DNA of 64,000 bases from Amycolatopsis suaedae (lineage in GTDB: Bacteria > Actinomycetota > Actinomycetes > Mycobacteriales > Pseudonocardiaceae): the NCBI RefSeq assembly GCF_004214935.1, contig NZ_SFCC01000012.1, positions 62,001-126,000 on the forward strand. The letters run 5' to 3'. This document shows, one piece after another, positions 8,247-16,372 of the stretch. Within the stretch, counting starts at the first letter, position 1, and the number at the start of each line of letters is the position of its first letter. The notes under the pieces were generated by a model. That model did no database searches and was not told the DNA's origin. It saw only the letters and a program-made list of their open reading frames with translations. Made by a program: the position numbers and the translations under genes.

Positions 8247-8681
8247 GTGAAGCACAGCATGAAGCCCGTGGTCGGAGCCACCCCGAAGGTGGTCAAGTCC
8301 GAGCAGGAGTGGCGGCGGCAGCTGTCGCCGGAGGAATACGCGGTGCTGCGCGAGGCAGGCACCGAGCGCCCGTTCACCGGCGAGTACACCGACACCAAGA
8401 CCGAGGGCGTCTACGAGTGCCGGGCCTGCGGCGCCGAGCTGTTCCGCAGCGACACCAAGTTCGAGAGCCACTGCGGCTGGCCGTCGTTCTACGCGCCCAG
8501 CGAGTCCGACAACGTCCTGCTGCGGGAGGACCGCAGCATGGGCATGGTCCGCATCGAGGTGCTCTGCGGTACCTGCCACAGCCACCTCGGCCACGTCTTC
8601 GAGGGCGAGGGCTACCCGACGCCGACCGACCAGCGGTACTGCATCAACTCGGTGTCCCTGCGCCTGATCCCCAGCCCCTAG
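8247..8681 (+). CDS. msrB: Peptide-methionine (R)-S-oxide reductase
   Basis: This enzyme reduces the R-epimer of methionine sulfoxide in oxidised proteins, normally using thioredoxin. The 144-residue product has both zinc CxxC motifs (CRAC at about residues 52-55 and CGTC near residue 108), the signature HCGWPSF, GHVFEGEG, and the catalytic cysteine in RYCINS. Length is typical of a single-domain MsrB. The start may be GTG 8247 or, 12 bases later, ATG 8259; the latter would drop MKHS. It begins 10 bases after the small membrane protein gene. Confidence 0.95.
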   Translation: MKHSMKPVVGATPKVVKSEQEWRRQLSPEEYAVLREAGTERPFTGEYTDTKTEGVYECRACGAELFRSDTKFESHCGWPSFYAPSESDNVLLREDRSMGMVRIEVLCGTCHSHLGHVFEGEGYPTPTDQRYCINSVSLRLIPSP

Positions 8682-8761
8682 GGTTTCTGTTCGATCTCGC
8701 CTGGCCCACTGTGACGCTCGCGCCCGTATCGTAACGTCATACGTGCCAGGGGAGGTGCGCG

Positions 8762-9667
8762 ATGAACGGCAATCCGTGGGGCCTGTCCGGTCCCGAATTC
8801 CTGTGGATCTACGCGGGACTGCTGATCCTGCCCGCGCTGGCCGGGGCCATCGCCGTGCGGCGGCTCCGGTCGGCGAACCGGCAACCACCGGACCACCTGC
8901 CGGTCTACCACCTGGCCTACCTCACCGGCGGGCCGTGGCGGACGGCCGAGACGGCGATCGCCGCCCTGCTGGAAAGCGAGCACCTGCGCATCGACAGCAG
9001 CAGCAGGCTGTACAAGACCGGCACCCGCCGCCCGACCGACCCCATCGAGCGGGCGGTCTTCGACACCGTCGGCTCGGCGAGCAGCCGGACGGTGGCCTCC
9101 GTCGTGGACGCCGCGATGTACACCGGTTCGATGACCCAGCTGCGGGTGGAACTGGAGAACGCCGGGCTGCTGGCCAGCGAGACCGGCAGACGGCGTATCT
9201 GGCGGTTCGTGACCGCCGCCTACGGCGCCGTGCTGGTGCTGGGCATCGTCCGCGCGGTGGCCGGCACCTCGGCCGGGTATCCCATCGGATATCTGGTCCT
9301 GATGATGGTCGCGGTGGTCGTGGCCGGTGCGCTGACGCTGTGGCTGACCAGGCGGCGGCCGTCGCGGCCCACCGAGGCGGGGTGGCGCGCCCGGGACGGG
9401 GCCGCGGCGCTACCGGAGGGGCCGGTACGGACCGTGCTGATCAGCGGCCTGACCCGGCACCCCGACCGGGAGATCCGGGTGGCGATGCGGCTCAGCAGAC
9501 CGCGGGTCATCCGGCGGCCCGCGCATCCCGGCGGTGGCTACGCGGCCCACACACCCTTCTTCCTCGCGGGCGGCTCGCAGTGCAGCTCGGTCGGCGGCGA
9601 CAGCGGGGGCGGCAGCAGCTGCGGCGGCGGCGGTGGTGGTGGCTGCGGCGGCGGGGGCAGCGCCTGA
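8762..9667 (+). CDS. TIGR04222 domain membrane protein with Cys/Gly-rich C-terminal tail
   Basis: The 301-residue product begins at ATG 8762 behind the ribosome site GGGGAGG. A membrane helix at about residues 14-32 leads into the TIGR04222 core (PVYHLAYLTGGPWRTAETAI), then two further helices near residues 150-190. A soluble stretch follows, and the last 35 residues are almost only Gly, Ser and Cys (four cysteines, with runs of glycine). The next two genes, DUF692 and its small partner, overlap it end to start. DUF692 enzymes oxidatively modify cysteines in peptide substrates such as methanobactin or TglA. The tail therefore looks like a membrane-anchored modification substrate; that is inference. 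Confidence 0.85.
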   Translation: MNGNPWGLSGPEFLWIYAGLLILPALAGAIAVRRLRSANRQPPDHLPVYHLAYLTGGPWRTAETAIAALLESEHLRIDSSSRLYKTGTRRPTDPIERAVFDTVGSASSRTVASVVDAAMYTGSMTQLRVELENAGLLASETGRRRIWRFVTAAYGAVLVLGIVRAVAGTSAGYPIGYLVLMMVAVVVAGALTLWLTRRRPSRPTEAGWRARDGAAALPEGPVRTVLISGLTRHPDREIRVAMRLSRPRVIRRPAHPGGGYAAHTPFFLAGGSQCSSVGGDSGGGSSCGGGGGGGCGGGGSA

Positions 9668-10464
9668 TGCGGCTGGGCGTCGGCATCGGCTGGCGGCACG
9701 AGATCGACCTCAGCGTCGCCGGGCTGCCCGGGGTGGACTGGGTCGAGGTGGTCGCCGAGAACCTCGACCCCGGCAACCTGCCGGACTCGCTGACGCGGCT
9801 GCGCGAGCGGGGCACCCCGGTACTGCCGCATGCCGTGTCGCTGTCGCTGGGCGGTGCCGACCCCCTGGACACCGCACGCGTCGAGCACCTCGCGGCCGTC
9901 GCGGCGGCACTGGACGCGCCGCTGGTCAGCGACCACGTGTGCTTCGTCCGGGCGGGTGGACTCGACTCGGGTCATCTGATGCCGCTGCCCCGCACCAGGG
10001 CGGCACTGGACGTGCTGGTGGACAACGTCACGCTGGCCCAGTCGATGCTGGACCAGCCGCTGGCGCTGGAGAACATCGCGGCGCTGCTGGAGTGGCCCGG
10101 CGCCGAGCTGGACGAGGCACGGTTCCTCGCCGAGCTGACCGACCGGACCGGCTGCCTGCTGATCGTCGACGTGGCCAACCTGTACGCCAACGCCCGCAAC
10201 CTGGGCACCGACCCGGAGCGGTTCCTCGACGAGCTGCCGCTGGAGCGGGTGGCCTACGTCCACGTGGGCGGCGGCGTCGAGGAGGACGGCGTCTACCACG
10301 ACACCCACGCCCACCCGGTTCCGCCCGCGGTGCTGGAACTGCTGCGTGAGCTGCGGTCGCGCACCGAGCCACCGGGCGTGCTGCTGGAACGCGACGACCA
10401 CTACCCCACCGACACCGAACTGGCCGCCGAGCTGGCCGCGATCCGCGCGGCGGTCGGCTGGTGA
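9667..10464 (+). CDS. DUF692 family multinuclear iron oxygenase (MbnB/TglH-like)
   Basis: The 265-residue TIM-barrel protein belongs to DUF692, whose studied members (MbnB, TglH, ChrH) use two or three iron ions to oxidise cysteines of ribosomally made peptides. Metal-ligand motifs are all present in order: VVAEN near residue 31, SDHVCF, ALENI, IVDVANLYANARN, HVGGG, DTHAHPVP, and LLERDDHY close to the end. The ATG at 9667 shares its A with the TGA of the upstream membrane protein, and its own stop overlaps the GTG of the next gene, so the three are translationally coupled. The likely substrate is the cysteine-rich tail encoded next door. Confidence 0.9.
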   Translation: MRLGVGIGWRHEIDLSVAGLPGVDWVEVVAENLDPGNLPDSLTRLRERGTPVLPHAVSLSLGGADPLDTARVEHLAAVAAALDAPLVSDHVCFVRAGGLDSGHLMPLPRTRAALDVLVDNVTLAQSMLDQPLALENIAALLEWPGAELDEARFLAELTDRTGCLLIVDVANLYANARNLGTDPERFLDELPLERVAYVHVGGGVEEDGVYHDTHAHPVPPAVLELLRELRSRTEPPGVLLERDDHYPTDTELAAELAAIRAAVGW

Positions 10465-10805
10465 CCGGCCGCGAGCGGCTGGCACGGGAGCAGGCCGGGC
10501 TGCTGCGTGCGCTGCTCGCCGGCGGGCCGGCCCCGGCCGGGTTCGACCCGGGCCGGCTGGCCACCGAGGCGAGGTCGCTGCGGGCCAAGCGGCGCCGGGT
10601 GACCGCGCTGCTGCGCCCGGACGTCGCGCACTACCTCGGTGAGCGGTTCACGCCGCTGTTCCACCGCTGGGCCGCCGATCACCCGAAGGCCGCCGGGACC
10701 CGGGCCCGGCAGGACGCCGAGGACTTCGTGGCGTGGCTGCTGGAGACCGGCGAGCTGCCCCGTCCCCGGCGGAGTCTGCTCAGCCGGGTCTTCAGGGCAG
10801 GTTGA
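10461..10805 (+). CDS. Small partner protein of the DUF692 enzyme (SCO6045-like)
   Basis: The 114-residue product starts at GTG 10461, overlapping the DUF692 stop by four bases. It is rich in Arg and helix-forming residues: REQAGLLRALLAGGP, then GFDPGRLATEARSLRAKRR and ALLRPDVAHYLGERF. This resembles the C-terminal region of Streptomyces SCO6045-type proteins and, more loosely, the DNA-binding-like N-terminal domain of MbnC/DUF2063 partners that present substrate to DUF692 oxygenases. The homology is judged by eye. Its place as the third coupled gene supports a role as recognition subunit. A long hairpin repeat lies just downstream. Confidence 0.72.
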   Translation: MTGRERLAREQAGLLRALLAGGPAPAGFDPGRLATEARSLRAKRRRVTALLRPDVAHYLGERFTPLFHRWAADHPKAAGTRARQDAEDFVAWLLETGELPRPRRSLLSRVFRAG

Positions 10806-10848
10806 CTGCGCCTGTGTCACCGCCGGGGGACCGACAGTCGTCGCCAAA

Positions 10849-10903
10849 GCTCGTGAAGGCCACCTTCACCACGTCTCACGTAGTGAAGGTGGCCTTCACG
10901 AGC
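10849..10903. repeat. Palindromic repeat, copy C, perfect long hairpin
   Basis: This is the best-preserved copy. A 21-base arm beginning GCTCGTGAAGG (10849-10869) is followed by a 13-base spacer and the exact reverse complement at 10883-10903. It lies between the convergent DUF692 operon and heme operon, where a bidirectional terminator would be useful. The right arm contains the stop codon (10896-10898) of the 60-aa minus-strand gene. Confidence 0.9.
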
Positions 10904-11078
10904 CCGTTGCGTCCCGTACGGCCCGGATCTCCGCGTTGACCTCCTCACGGGTCAACCCGGAGCTGGGATCACGTTCCCAGGCCGTCAGCACAGCATCGAC
11001 CGCGGCGTGCTTGCGCGCCCGTCGGACGGCCGCCTCGTCGTTGTCGGCAGGCTCCCCGATCGTCCGGTTGGTGGCCAT
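10896..11078 (-). CDS. Small conserved-looking protein, 60 aa, last gene of the heme operon
   Basis: The 60-residue product runs from ATG 11078 to a stop inside the palindromic repeat. It is charged and helical (DEAAVRRARKHAAVDAVLTAWERD, shown here as a run of charged helix), ending REEVNAEIRAVRDATGS. There is no membrane segment, signal or metal motif. It begins 12 bases after the heme decarboxylase gene ends, on the same strand, so it is likely co-transcribed. I recognise no function. Confidence 0.6.
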   Translation of the reverse strand: MATNRTIGEPADNDEAAVRRARKHAAVDAVLTAWERDPSSGLTREEVNAEIRAVRDATGS

Positions 11079-11089
11079 GGCGCTACCCG

Positions 11090-11782
11090 TCAGGGCAGAT
11101 TGAGCACCAGGTCGGCGGCCGGGACGCGGGTGCCGGTGTAGAACGGGATCTCCTCCCGCACGTGCCGCCGCGCCTCGGTGGCCCGCAGGTGACGCATCAG
11201 GTCGACGATGCGGTGCAGCTCGTCGGCCTCGAACGCCAGGATCCACTCGTAGTCGCCCAGCGCGAACGACGCGACCGTGTTGGCCCGCACGTCCGGGTAA
11301 TCGCGGGCCTCCTTGCCGTGGTCGGCCAGCATCTTGCGGCGCTCGTCCTCCGGCAGCAGGTACCACTCGTAGGACCGCACGAACGGATAGACGCAGACGT
11401 ACTTGCGCGGCTCCTCCCCGGCGAGGAACGCCGGGATGTGGCTGCGGTTGAACTCGGCCGGCCGGTGCAGCGCGACCTGGCTCCAGACCGGCAGCGACGC
11501 CCGGCCGAGCGGGGTCCGGCGAAAGCCCGTGTAGGCAGCCTGCACCTGCTCGATCTCCTCGGCGTGCCACCAGATCATGAAGTCGGCGTCGGCCCGCAGC
11601 CCGGCCACGTCGTACACGCCGCGCACGACGACGCCCTTGTCGGCCAGCGCGTCGAGGTACTCGGTGGTCTCCTGCGCCGCCGCCCCCCTGTCCTCGGGCA
11701 GCACCCCGGGTTCGACCTGGAAGACCGACCAGGCGGTGTAGCGGATCGTGTCGTTGAGTTCCTGGTAGTTCAGCCGCGCCAT
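11090..11782 (-). CDS. chdC: Coproheme decarboxylase (chlorite dismutase family)
   Basis: This encodes the last enzyme of the coproporphyrin-dependent heme route: ChdC (HemQ) removes two propionate carboxyls from coproheme III with hydrogen peroxide to give heme b. The 230-residue product has the chlorite-dismutase-family layout: NYQELNDTIRYTAWSVF at the N-terminus, DFMIWWHAE, VCVYPFVRSYEWYLL, then MLADHGKEARDYPDV with the probable proximal His, and GDYEWILAFEAD. The ATG at 11782 overlaps the stop of the oxidase gene by 13 bases. The operon order cgoX then chdC is typical of actinomycetes. Ferrochelatase is not in the window. Confidence 0.93.
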   Translation of the reverse strand: MARLNYQELNDTIRYTAWSVFQVEPGVLPEDRGAAAQETTEYLDALADKGVVVRGVYDVAGLRADADFMIWWHAEEIEQVQAAYTGFRRTPLGRASLPVWSQVALHRPAEFNRSHIPAFLAGEEPRKYVCVYPFVRSYEWYLLPEDERRKMLADHGKEARDYPDVRANTVASFALGDYEWILAFEADELHRIVDLMRHLRATEARRHVREEIPFYTGTRVPAADLVLNLP

Positions 11783-13194
11783 GCCCCCATCTTGGCACTG
11801 CCGGCGAGGTGGGCGGCGGCCGCGTCCGCCGTCGCCACACAGGCCGGGACACCGACCCCGTGCAACGTGGCGCCGGTCACGGCCAGACCCGGCAGCGCGG
11901 CCACGGCCGCCTCGACGCGCGCGATCCTGGCGGCGTGGCCGGGGCCGTACTGCGGCAGCCCGCCGCCCCACCGGGTCACCACGGTGTCGACGGGCGCCGC
12001 GGTGATACCGGTCAGCTCGGCCAGATCGTCCAGGACCAGGCGGACCAGCTCGTCGTCGTCGGCACGCAGCGCACCCGGCTCGCCGAACCGGCCGACCGAG
12101 CCACGCAGCAGCACCGCGTCGCCGGAGTGGTGGGCCCACTTGCGGGCGGAGAAGGTGAACGCCTTGGCGGCGAACGGCCTGCCGTCCGCCCTGCGCTCGG
12201 ACGCCCCGATGAGCACCCCGGAGGCGTCGGGCAGCTCCGTGCCCGGCGGCAGCGCGATCCCGACGACGGCCATCGACGCCAGCTCGACCTCCCCCAGCGC
12301 CGCGGCGGCGTCCGGCGCCACCGGCTCCAGCAGGCGGCGCGCGGCGGGCGCGGGCACGGCCAGGACAACGGCGTCGGCACGCAGCACGGGCTCGGCCGGC
12401 GCGTGCGCCGTGGCCGCGGCGCCGAGGTCGAGCGCCCAGCCGTCCGGCTCGCGGCGCAGGCCCCGCACCGTGGTGTCCAGCAGCACCCGTGCGGCCGAGG
12501 CCTCGGCCAGCCGGGCGATCAGGGCGCCGAGCCCGCCGGTCAGCGTGCCGAACACCGGCGCACCGCTCGGAGTGGCAGGCACCAGGCCGGCGGCGGCCGC
12601 CGTCAGCGACCGCGCGCCGCGCTCGACGGCGGTGGCCAGCGCCGGCAGCACGGCCCGCAGTCCCAGGCCGTCCGCCCCCCCGGCGTACACCCCGCCGAGC
12701 AGCGGATCGACCAGCCGGTCCACCAGCTCGTCACCGAAGCGCTCCCGCAGCAGCGTGCCCAGCGCGACGTCGCCGTCGGGCAGCCGCACGGGCGGCAAGC
12801 CCGATTCGGCTTCGACGGCCCGCAGCCCCGCACCGGACAGCACCCCGGCCAGGTCTCCTGCGTCGGCGGGGACGCCCATCAGGGTGCGGCGTGGCAGCGC
12901 CACCACGCCGGTGCCCGCCCGCACGGTCGCCCTGGCATCGGTGGGATGCGCCAGCTGGTCACCCAGCCCCAGCTCGCGGACCAGGTCGACGGCTTCCGGG
13001 CGGCGTGCCAGGAACGCCTCGGCGCCCACGTCGAACGGCCGTCCGGCCAGCTCGCCGGTCCGCAGCTTGCCGCCCAGCGCCGACGTCGACTCCAGCACGG
13101 TGATCCGGGCGCCCTCGCCGAGCAGGCGGCGCAGCCGGTAGGCGGCGGCCAGCCCGGAGACACCGCCGCCGACGACGGCGACCCGGGTGGTCAT
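11770..13194 (-). CDS. cgoX: Coproporphyrinogen III oxidase / protoporphyrinogen oxidase
   Basis: The 474-residue flavoprotein oxidises coproporphyrinogen III to coproporphyrin III in actinobacteria; older annotation calls it HemG/HemY protoporphyrinogen oxidase. The FAD-binding GGGVSGLAAAYRL at residues 9-21 and the ALGGKLRTG segment define the family, and GVGVPACVATAD near the C-terminus closes the FAD site. The presence of chdC next to it argues for the coproporphyrin route. Its start overlaps hemE by four bases (ATGA at 13191-13194), so translation is coupled. Confidence 0.93.
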   Translation of the reverse strand: MTTRVAVVGGGVSGLAAAYRLRRLLGEGARITVLESTSALGGKLRTGELAGRPFDVGAEAFLARRPEAVDLVRELGLGDQLAHPTDARATVRAGTGVVALPRRTLMGVPADAGDLAGVLSGAGLRAVEAESGLPPVRLPDGDVALGTLLRERFGDELVDRLVDPLLGGVYAGGADGLGLRAVLPALATAVERGARSLTAAAAGLVPATPSGAPVFGTLTGGLGALIARLAEASAARVLLDTTVRGLRREPDGWALDLGAAATAHAPAEPVLRADAVVLAVPAPAARRLLEPVAPDAAAALGEVELASMAVVGIALPPGTELPDASGVLIGASERRADGRPFAAKAFTFSARKWAHHSGDAVLLRGSVGRFGEPGALRADDDELVRLVLDDLAELTGITAAPVDTVVTRWGGGLPQYGPGHAARIARVEAAVAALPGLAVTGATLHGVGVPACVATADAAAAHLAGSAKMGAWRG

Positions 13195-14252
13195 GCGCCC
13201 AGGGAGTGCACCAGCTCGACGACCCGCGTCAGCACCTCCGGGTCGGTCTCCGGCAGCACGCCGTGGCCGAGGTTGAACACGTGGCCGTCGGCGGCGCGGC
13301 CCTCCCCGACGATGCGCCGCACCTGCGCCTCGATCACCGGCCAGGACGCGAACAGCACCGCCGGGTCCAGATTGCCCTGCACCACCGCACTGCCGCCCAG
13401 CCTGCGGACGGCCTCGTCCAGCGGGATCCGCCAGTCCACCCCGACCACGTCGGCGCCCGCCTCGCGCATCGCGGGCAGCAGCTCACCGGTGCCGACGCCG
13501 AAGTGGATGCGCGGCACGCCCGCGTCGGCCAGGCCACCGAGCACGGCCGCCGAGTGCGGCAGGACGAACTCGCGGTAGTCGCGTTCGCTCAGCGCGCCGG
13601 CCCAGGAGTCGAACAGCTGGACGGCGTCCACCCCGGCGGCGAGCTGCGCGCGCAGGAACGTGAGCGCGACGGTGGCGAGCTTGCCCGCCAGCGCGTGCCA
13701 GACGTCCGGCTCGGAGTGCATCAGCGCCTTGGTGCGCTCGTGGTTGCGGCTGGGGCCGCCCTCGATCAGGTAGGACGCGAGGGTGAACGGCGCCCCGGCG
13801 AACCCGATCAGCGGCGTCGCGCCGAGCCGGTCGACCAGCAGGCGGATGCCGTCGGCGACCGGGCCGACCTGGGCCGGGTCCAGCTCCGGCAGCGCGTCGA
13901 CGTCGGCGGCGGTGCGTACCGGCCTGGCCACGACCGGCCCGGTGCCGGCGACGATGTCGATGTCCAGGCCTGCGGCCTTGAGCGGCACCACGATGTCGCT
14001 GAACAGGATCGCCGCGTCGACGTCGTGCCTGCGCACCGGCTGGATGGTGATCTCGGCCAGCATCTCCGGGTCGAAGCAGGCGTCGAGCATCGGAACGCCC
14101 TCGCGCAGCGAGCGGTACTCCGGCAGCGACCGGCCCGCCTGGCGCATGAACCACACGGGGATCCGGGACGGGGTGCCGCCGCGGGCGGCGACCAGGAACG
14201 GCGCGTCGGGCAGGGCGCGACGGGCGGCGACGGGAGCGGGTGAGGAGGACAT
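13191..14252 (-). CDS. hemE: Uroporphyrinogen III decarboxylase
   Basis: The 353-residue enzyme decarboxylates uroporphyrinogen III to coproporphyrinogen III, the substrate of the next enzyme. Signature segments are PVWFMRQAGRSLPEYR with the substrate-binding Arg residues, FSDIVVPLKAAG, FAGAPFTLASYLIEGG, QLFDSWAG, VGVDWR, and FNLGHGV near the end. The ATG at 14252 follows GGAGGAC-like purines and gives the usual N-terminus; the frame is open further upstream without homology. It is the first gene of the hemE-cgoX-chdC-small-protein operon. Confidence 0.95.
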   Translation of the reverse strand: MSSSPAPVAARRALPDAPFLVAARGGTPSRIPVWFMRQAGRSLPEYRSLREGVPMLDACFDPEMLAEITIQPVRRHDVDAAILFSDIVVPLKAAGLDIDIVAGTGPVVARPVRTAADVDALPELDPAQVGPVADGIRLLVDRLGATPLIGFAGAPFTLASYLIEGGPSRNHERTKALMHSEPDVWHALAGKLATVALTFLRAQLAAGVDAVQLFDSWAGALSERDYREFVLPHSAAVLGGLADAGVPRIHFGVGTGELLPAMREAGADVVGVDWRIPLDEAVRRLGGSAVVQGNLDPAVLFASWPVIEAQVRRIVGEGRAADGHVFNLGHGVLPETDPEVLTRVVELVHSLGA

Positions 14253-14334
14253 CACCGGCCATCGTGCCACGGTCACGGCTGCCGCCGATCGGCGCGTCAG
14301 CCCACTGCGTACCGGGGTGTCGCCGTAGAGTCGG

Positions 14335-14886
14335 GTGGTGACCGCGATGACGCACGCACCCGAGCTGTTCCGTGAGGCCGTCGCGGCTCTGCGGTCGGTG
14401 CGTACCCGGCCGGAGATCGCCCTGGAGGTGATCCGGCCGCCGCAGCGGCTCGCGCCGTACTCCTTCGCGCTGAGCTGCGAGGTCACCGGTCCCGGCGACG
14501 TGGGCGCCTCCGGGCGGCTGGTGCTGCTGCACGATCCGGACGGGCAGCAGTCCTGGGACGGCGTGCTGCGGCTGGTCGCCTACGTGCGGGCCGAGCTGGA
14601 CCGCGAGCTGGCCACCGACCCGTTCCTGCCGGAGGTCGGCTGGTCCTGGCTGACCGACGCGCTGGAGACGTCGGGGGCGGCGTGGAAGGCGCTGGGCGGC
14701 ACGGTCACCGAGACGTCGTCGGCGCGGTTCGGCGACATCGCGGGCCCCGCCCACACCGACGACCTGGAGCTGCGGGCGTCCTGGACGCCGGTGGACGCGG
14801 CACTGCGGCCGCACGGCAAGGCGTTCTGCCAGATGATGGCCAGCGTGGTGGGCCTGCCGCCGGTGGGCGTGACGCTGTTCGGCTAG
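14335..14886 (+). CDS. DUF3000 domain protein
   Basis: The 183-residue product starts at tandem GTG codons (14335/14338) and matches the actinobacterial DUF3000 family by eye: ELFREAVAALRSVRTRPEI at the start, APYSFALSCEV, WDGVLRLVAYVRAELD, and GWSWLTDALE. No catalytic motif is known for this family. In actinomycete genomes it typically lies between hemE and RNase D, as it does here. The terminal TAG (14884-14886) is part of the CTAG end of the 169-base element that follows, so the element's edge is the gene's stop. Confidence 0.85.
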   Translation: MVTAMTHAPELFREAVAALRSVRTRPEIALEVIRPPQRLAPYSFALSCEVTGPGDVGASGRLVLLHDPDGQQSWDGVLRLVAYVRAELDRELATDPFLPEVGWSWLTDALETSGAAWKALGGTVTETSSARFGDIAGPAHTDDLELRASWTPVDAALRPHGKAFCQMMASVVGLPPVGVTLFG

Positions 14887-15051
14887 TGCCCTGCGCCGGA
14901 AGTCCGGTGCCTGAGTCGGCGAGTCCAGGTTTTCGCTGGCAAGGCGCCGGTTCGTCCTCGTACTGGACCGTACTCGGGCGGACCGGCAACGCCGTCGGCG
15001 GAAAGCTGGGCCCGGCGAATCAGACAGCGGACTTCCGACGCTGGGCACTGG
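14883..15051. mobile_element. MITE-like element, copy 1 (CTAG-ended, about 169 bp)
   Basis: This is a non-coding element with inverted ends: CTAGTGCCCTGCGCCGGAAG at the left and a matching, slightly decayed end CGGACTTCCGACGCTGGGCA at the right. It is closely similar over its whole length to the reverse complement of 45080-45247. The middle, from GAGTCCAGGTTT through ACTGGACCGTACTCGGG, is almost identical in the two. The right-hand CTAG has become CTGG. No transposase is encoded; a full-length parent element elsewhere would be needed for movement. Confidence 0.8.
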
Positions 15052-15587
15052 CGTCAGGGCGAGTGACCAGGCGGCTCTCACGATGCGCGAACGCCGTGCC
15101 CCGTTCGTGAGCAGTTGATCATTACCGACGGCTACTACTCCATACGGCCGTTCGGGTCCTGGCGAGCGCTCCAGCGGACTGTTGGCCTACCGTCAACCCT
15201 CAAGTGCGAGTAGAGACTTCGCCGCTCGCGATCCCTGCCGTGGCACCGATTTTGATCTTGAAGCGGACTCCGGAGAGCGCACGCGCAGCTGCTGAAAGCG
15301 CCTGCACGCACCGAATGCACAACCGGTTCAGACCACTCAACCTCTGTTCATCGCCCCCGCTCAGGCTTCCGTTAGCCACTCGCCACGTACTACCCCGATC
15401 GTGTGACAACAACGCCGGTGAGTAACTACTCGATTGGGATACGTACCCGTTCGAACGCCCCATTGACGCTCAGGTCCGGCTACAGTGCCTTCGACGACAC
15501 CACTTTCGGTCTAAAGCTGGCGCGGCTGATTGGCCGAAGGTCCCGGTGCCGGTCGGGGGGCACGACCGACTCCAGGGAGGTAGTGAC
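15052..15587. other. Long gene-free region upstream of the regulator gene
   Basis: About 535 bases separate the element from the next gene. The stretch is clearly lower in G+C than its surroundings and has no credible coding frame on either strand; the short open frames lack actinobacterial codon bias. It probably carries the promoter and a long 5' leader for the LuxR-type regulator. A TTGACG at about 15462 could be a -35 element, but I found no convincing -10 at the right distance. Confidence 0.5.
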
Positions 15588-16304
15588 GTGGCTACCGTCG
15601 GCTTATCTCAGGCCGTCCGTTCCACGCCAGCCGGTGCTTTGCCGGCGAGCATGGTTCCGCATCCGCGGGAGGAGCTGTTTTCCGTGCTGGTGGTCGATGA
15701 CCACCCGCTGCTGAGGGAGGCAATAGCCGCAAGACTCGCACAGATGGGTGCGGGCACCGTTCACGAGGCCGCATCGGTGGCCGAGGCGAGGGCGAGGGCA
15801 ACGGCCACCGGGCCGTGCGACCTGGCCATTCTCGACCTCGGGCTGCCCGATGGCAGCGGCATCGAGCTGGTTACGGAGCTCCGTAGCCATGGCTGGCCTC
15901 GGGTCGTGGTGCTCGCTTCCTCAGACGATCCGTACGCCGTGCGGTCGGCCTTCCAGGCCGGCGCCCAGGCGTACCTGTTGAAGTCCGCGTCGCCGGTGGT
16001 GGTCACCGACGGCGTACGGCGGGTGCTCGAGGGCGGCGTGTACGCCGACCCCAGCGTCGCTCCTGTTCTGGCCACCGGCACGAGGGTCGCCGGCACCGAC
16101 AACACCCCGCGGGAACTGTCCGCGCGGGAGGTCGAGGTGCTGCAGCTCGTCGCCGACGGCCAGTCCAACAAGGAGATCGGCGAGGAGCTGAGCCTGTCCG
16201 CGCTCACGGTGAAGTCTCACCTGTCGCGGATCGGGCGCAAGCTCGGCACCGGCGACCGGGCGCAGATGGTCGCGTTGGCCATGCGCGCGGGCGTCATCCG
16301 CTGA
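15588..16304 (+). CDS. LuxR/NarL-type response regulator
   Basis: The 238-residue product has a receiver domain (about residues 28-145) and a C-terminal LuxR helix-turn-helix. Receiver motifs are VVDDHP, the phosphoacceptor in LAILDLGLPDG and the Lys in YLLKSAS. The DNA-binding domain reads ELSAREVEVLQLVADG then SNKEIGEELSLSALTVKSHL. Start GTG 15588 was chosen because GGGAGG at 15575-15580 is well spaced; the frame extends farther back without homology. No histidine kinase is adjacent, so it is an orphan here. Its position between DUF3000 and RNase D is conserved in related actinomycetes, as far as I know. Confidence 0.88.
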   Translation: MATVGLSQAVRSTPAGALPASMVPHPREELFSVLVVDDHPLLREAIAARLAQMGAGTVHEAASVAEARARATATGPCDLAILDLGLPDGSGIELVTELRSHGWPRVVVLASSDDPYAVRSAFQAGAQAYLLKSASPVVVTDGVRRVLEGGVYADPSVAPVLATGTRVAGTDNTPRELSAREVEVLQLVADGQSNKEIGEELSLSALTVKSHLSRIGRKLGTGDRAQMVALAMRAGVIR

Positions 16305-16372
16305 CAGAGACGACGAACCCGGCGGGACGGGCTGACCAGGCGCGGCTTGCCCGTCCCGTAGGGTTCATCTCC

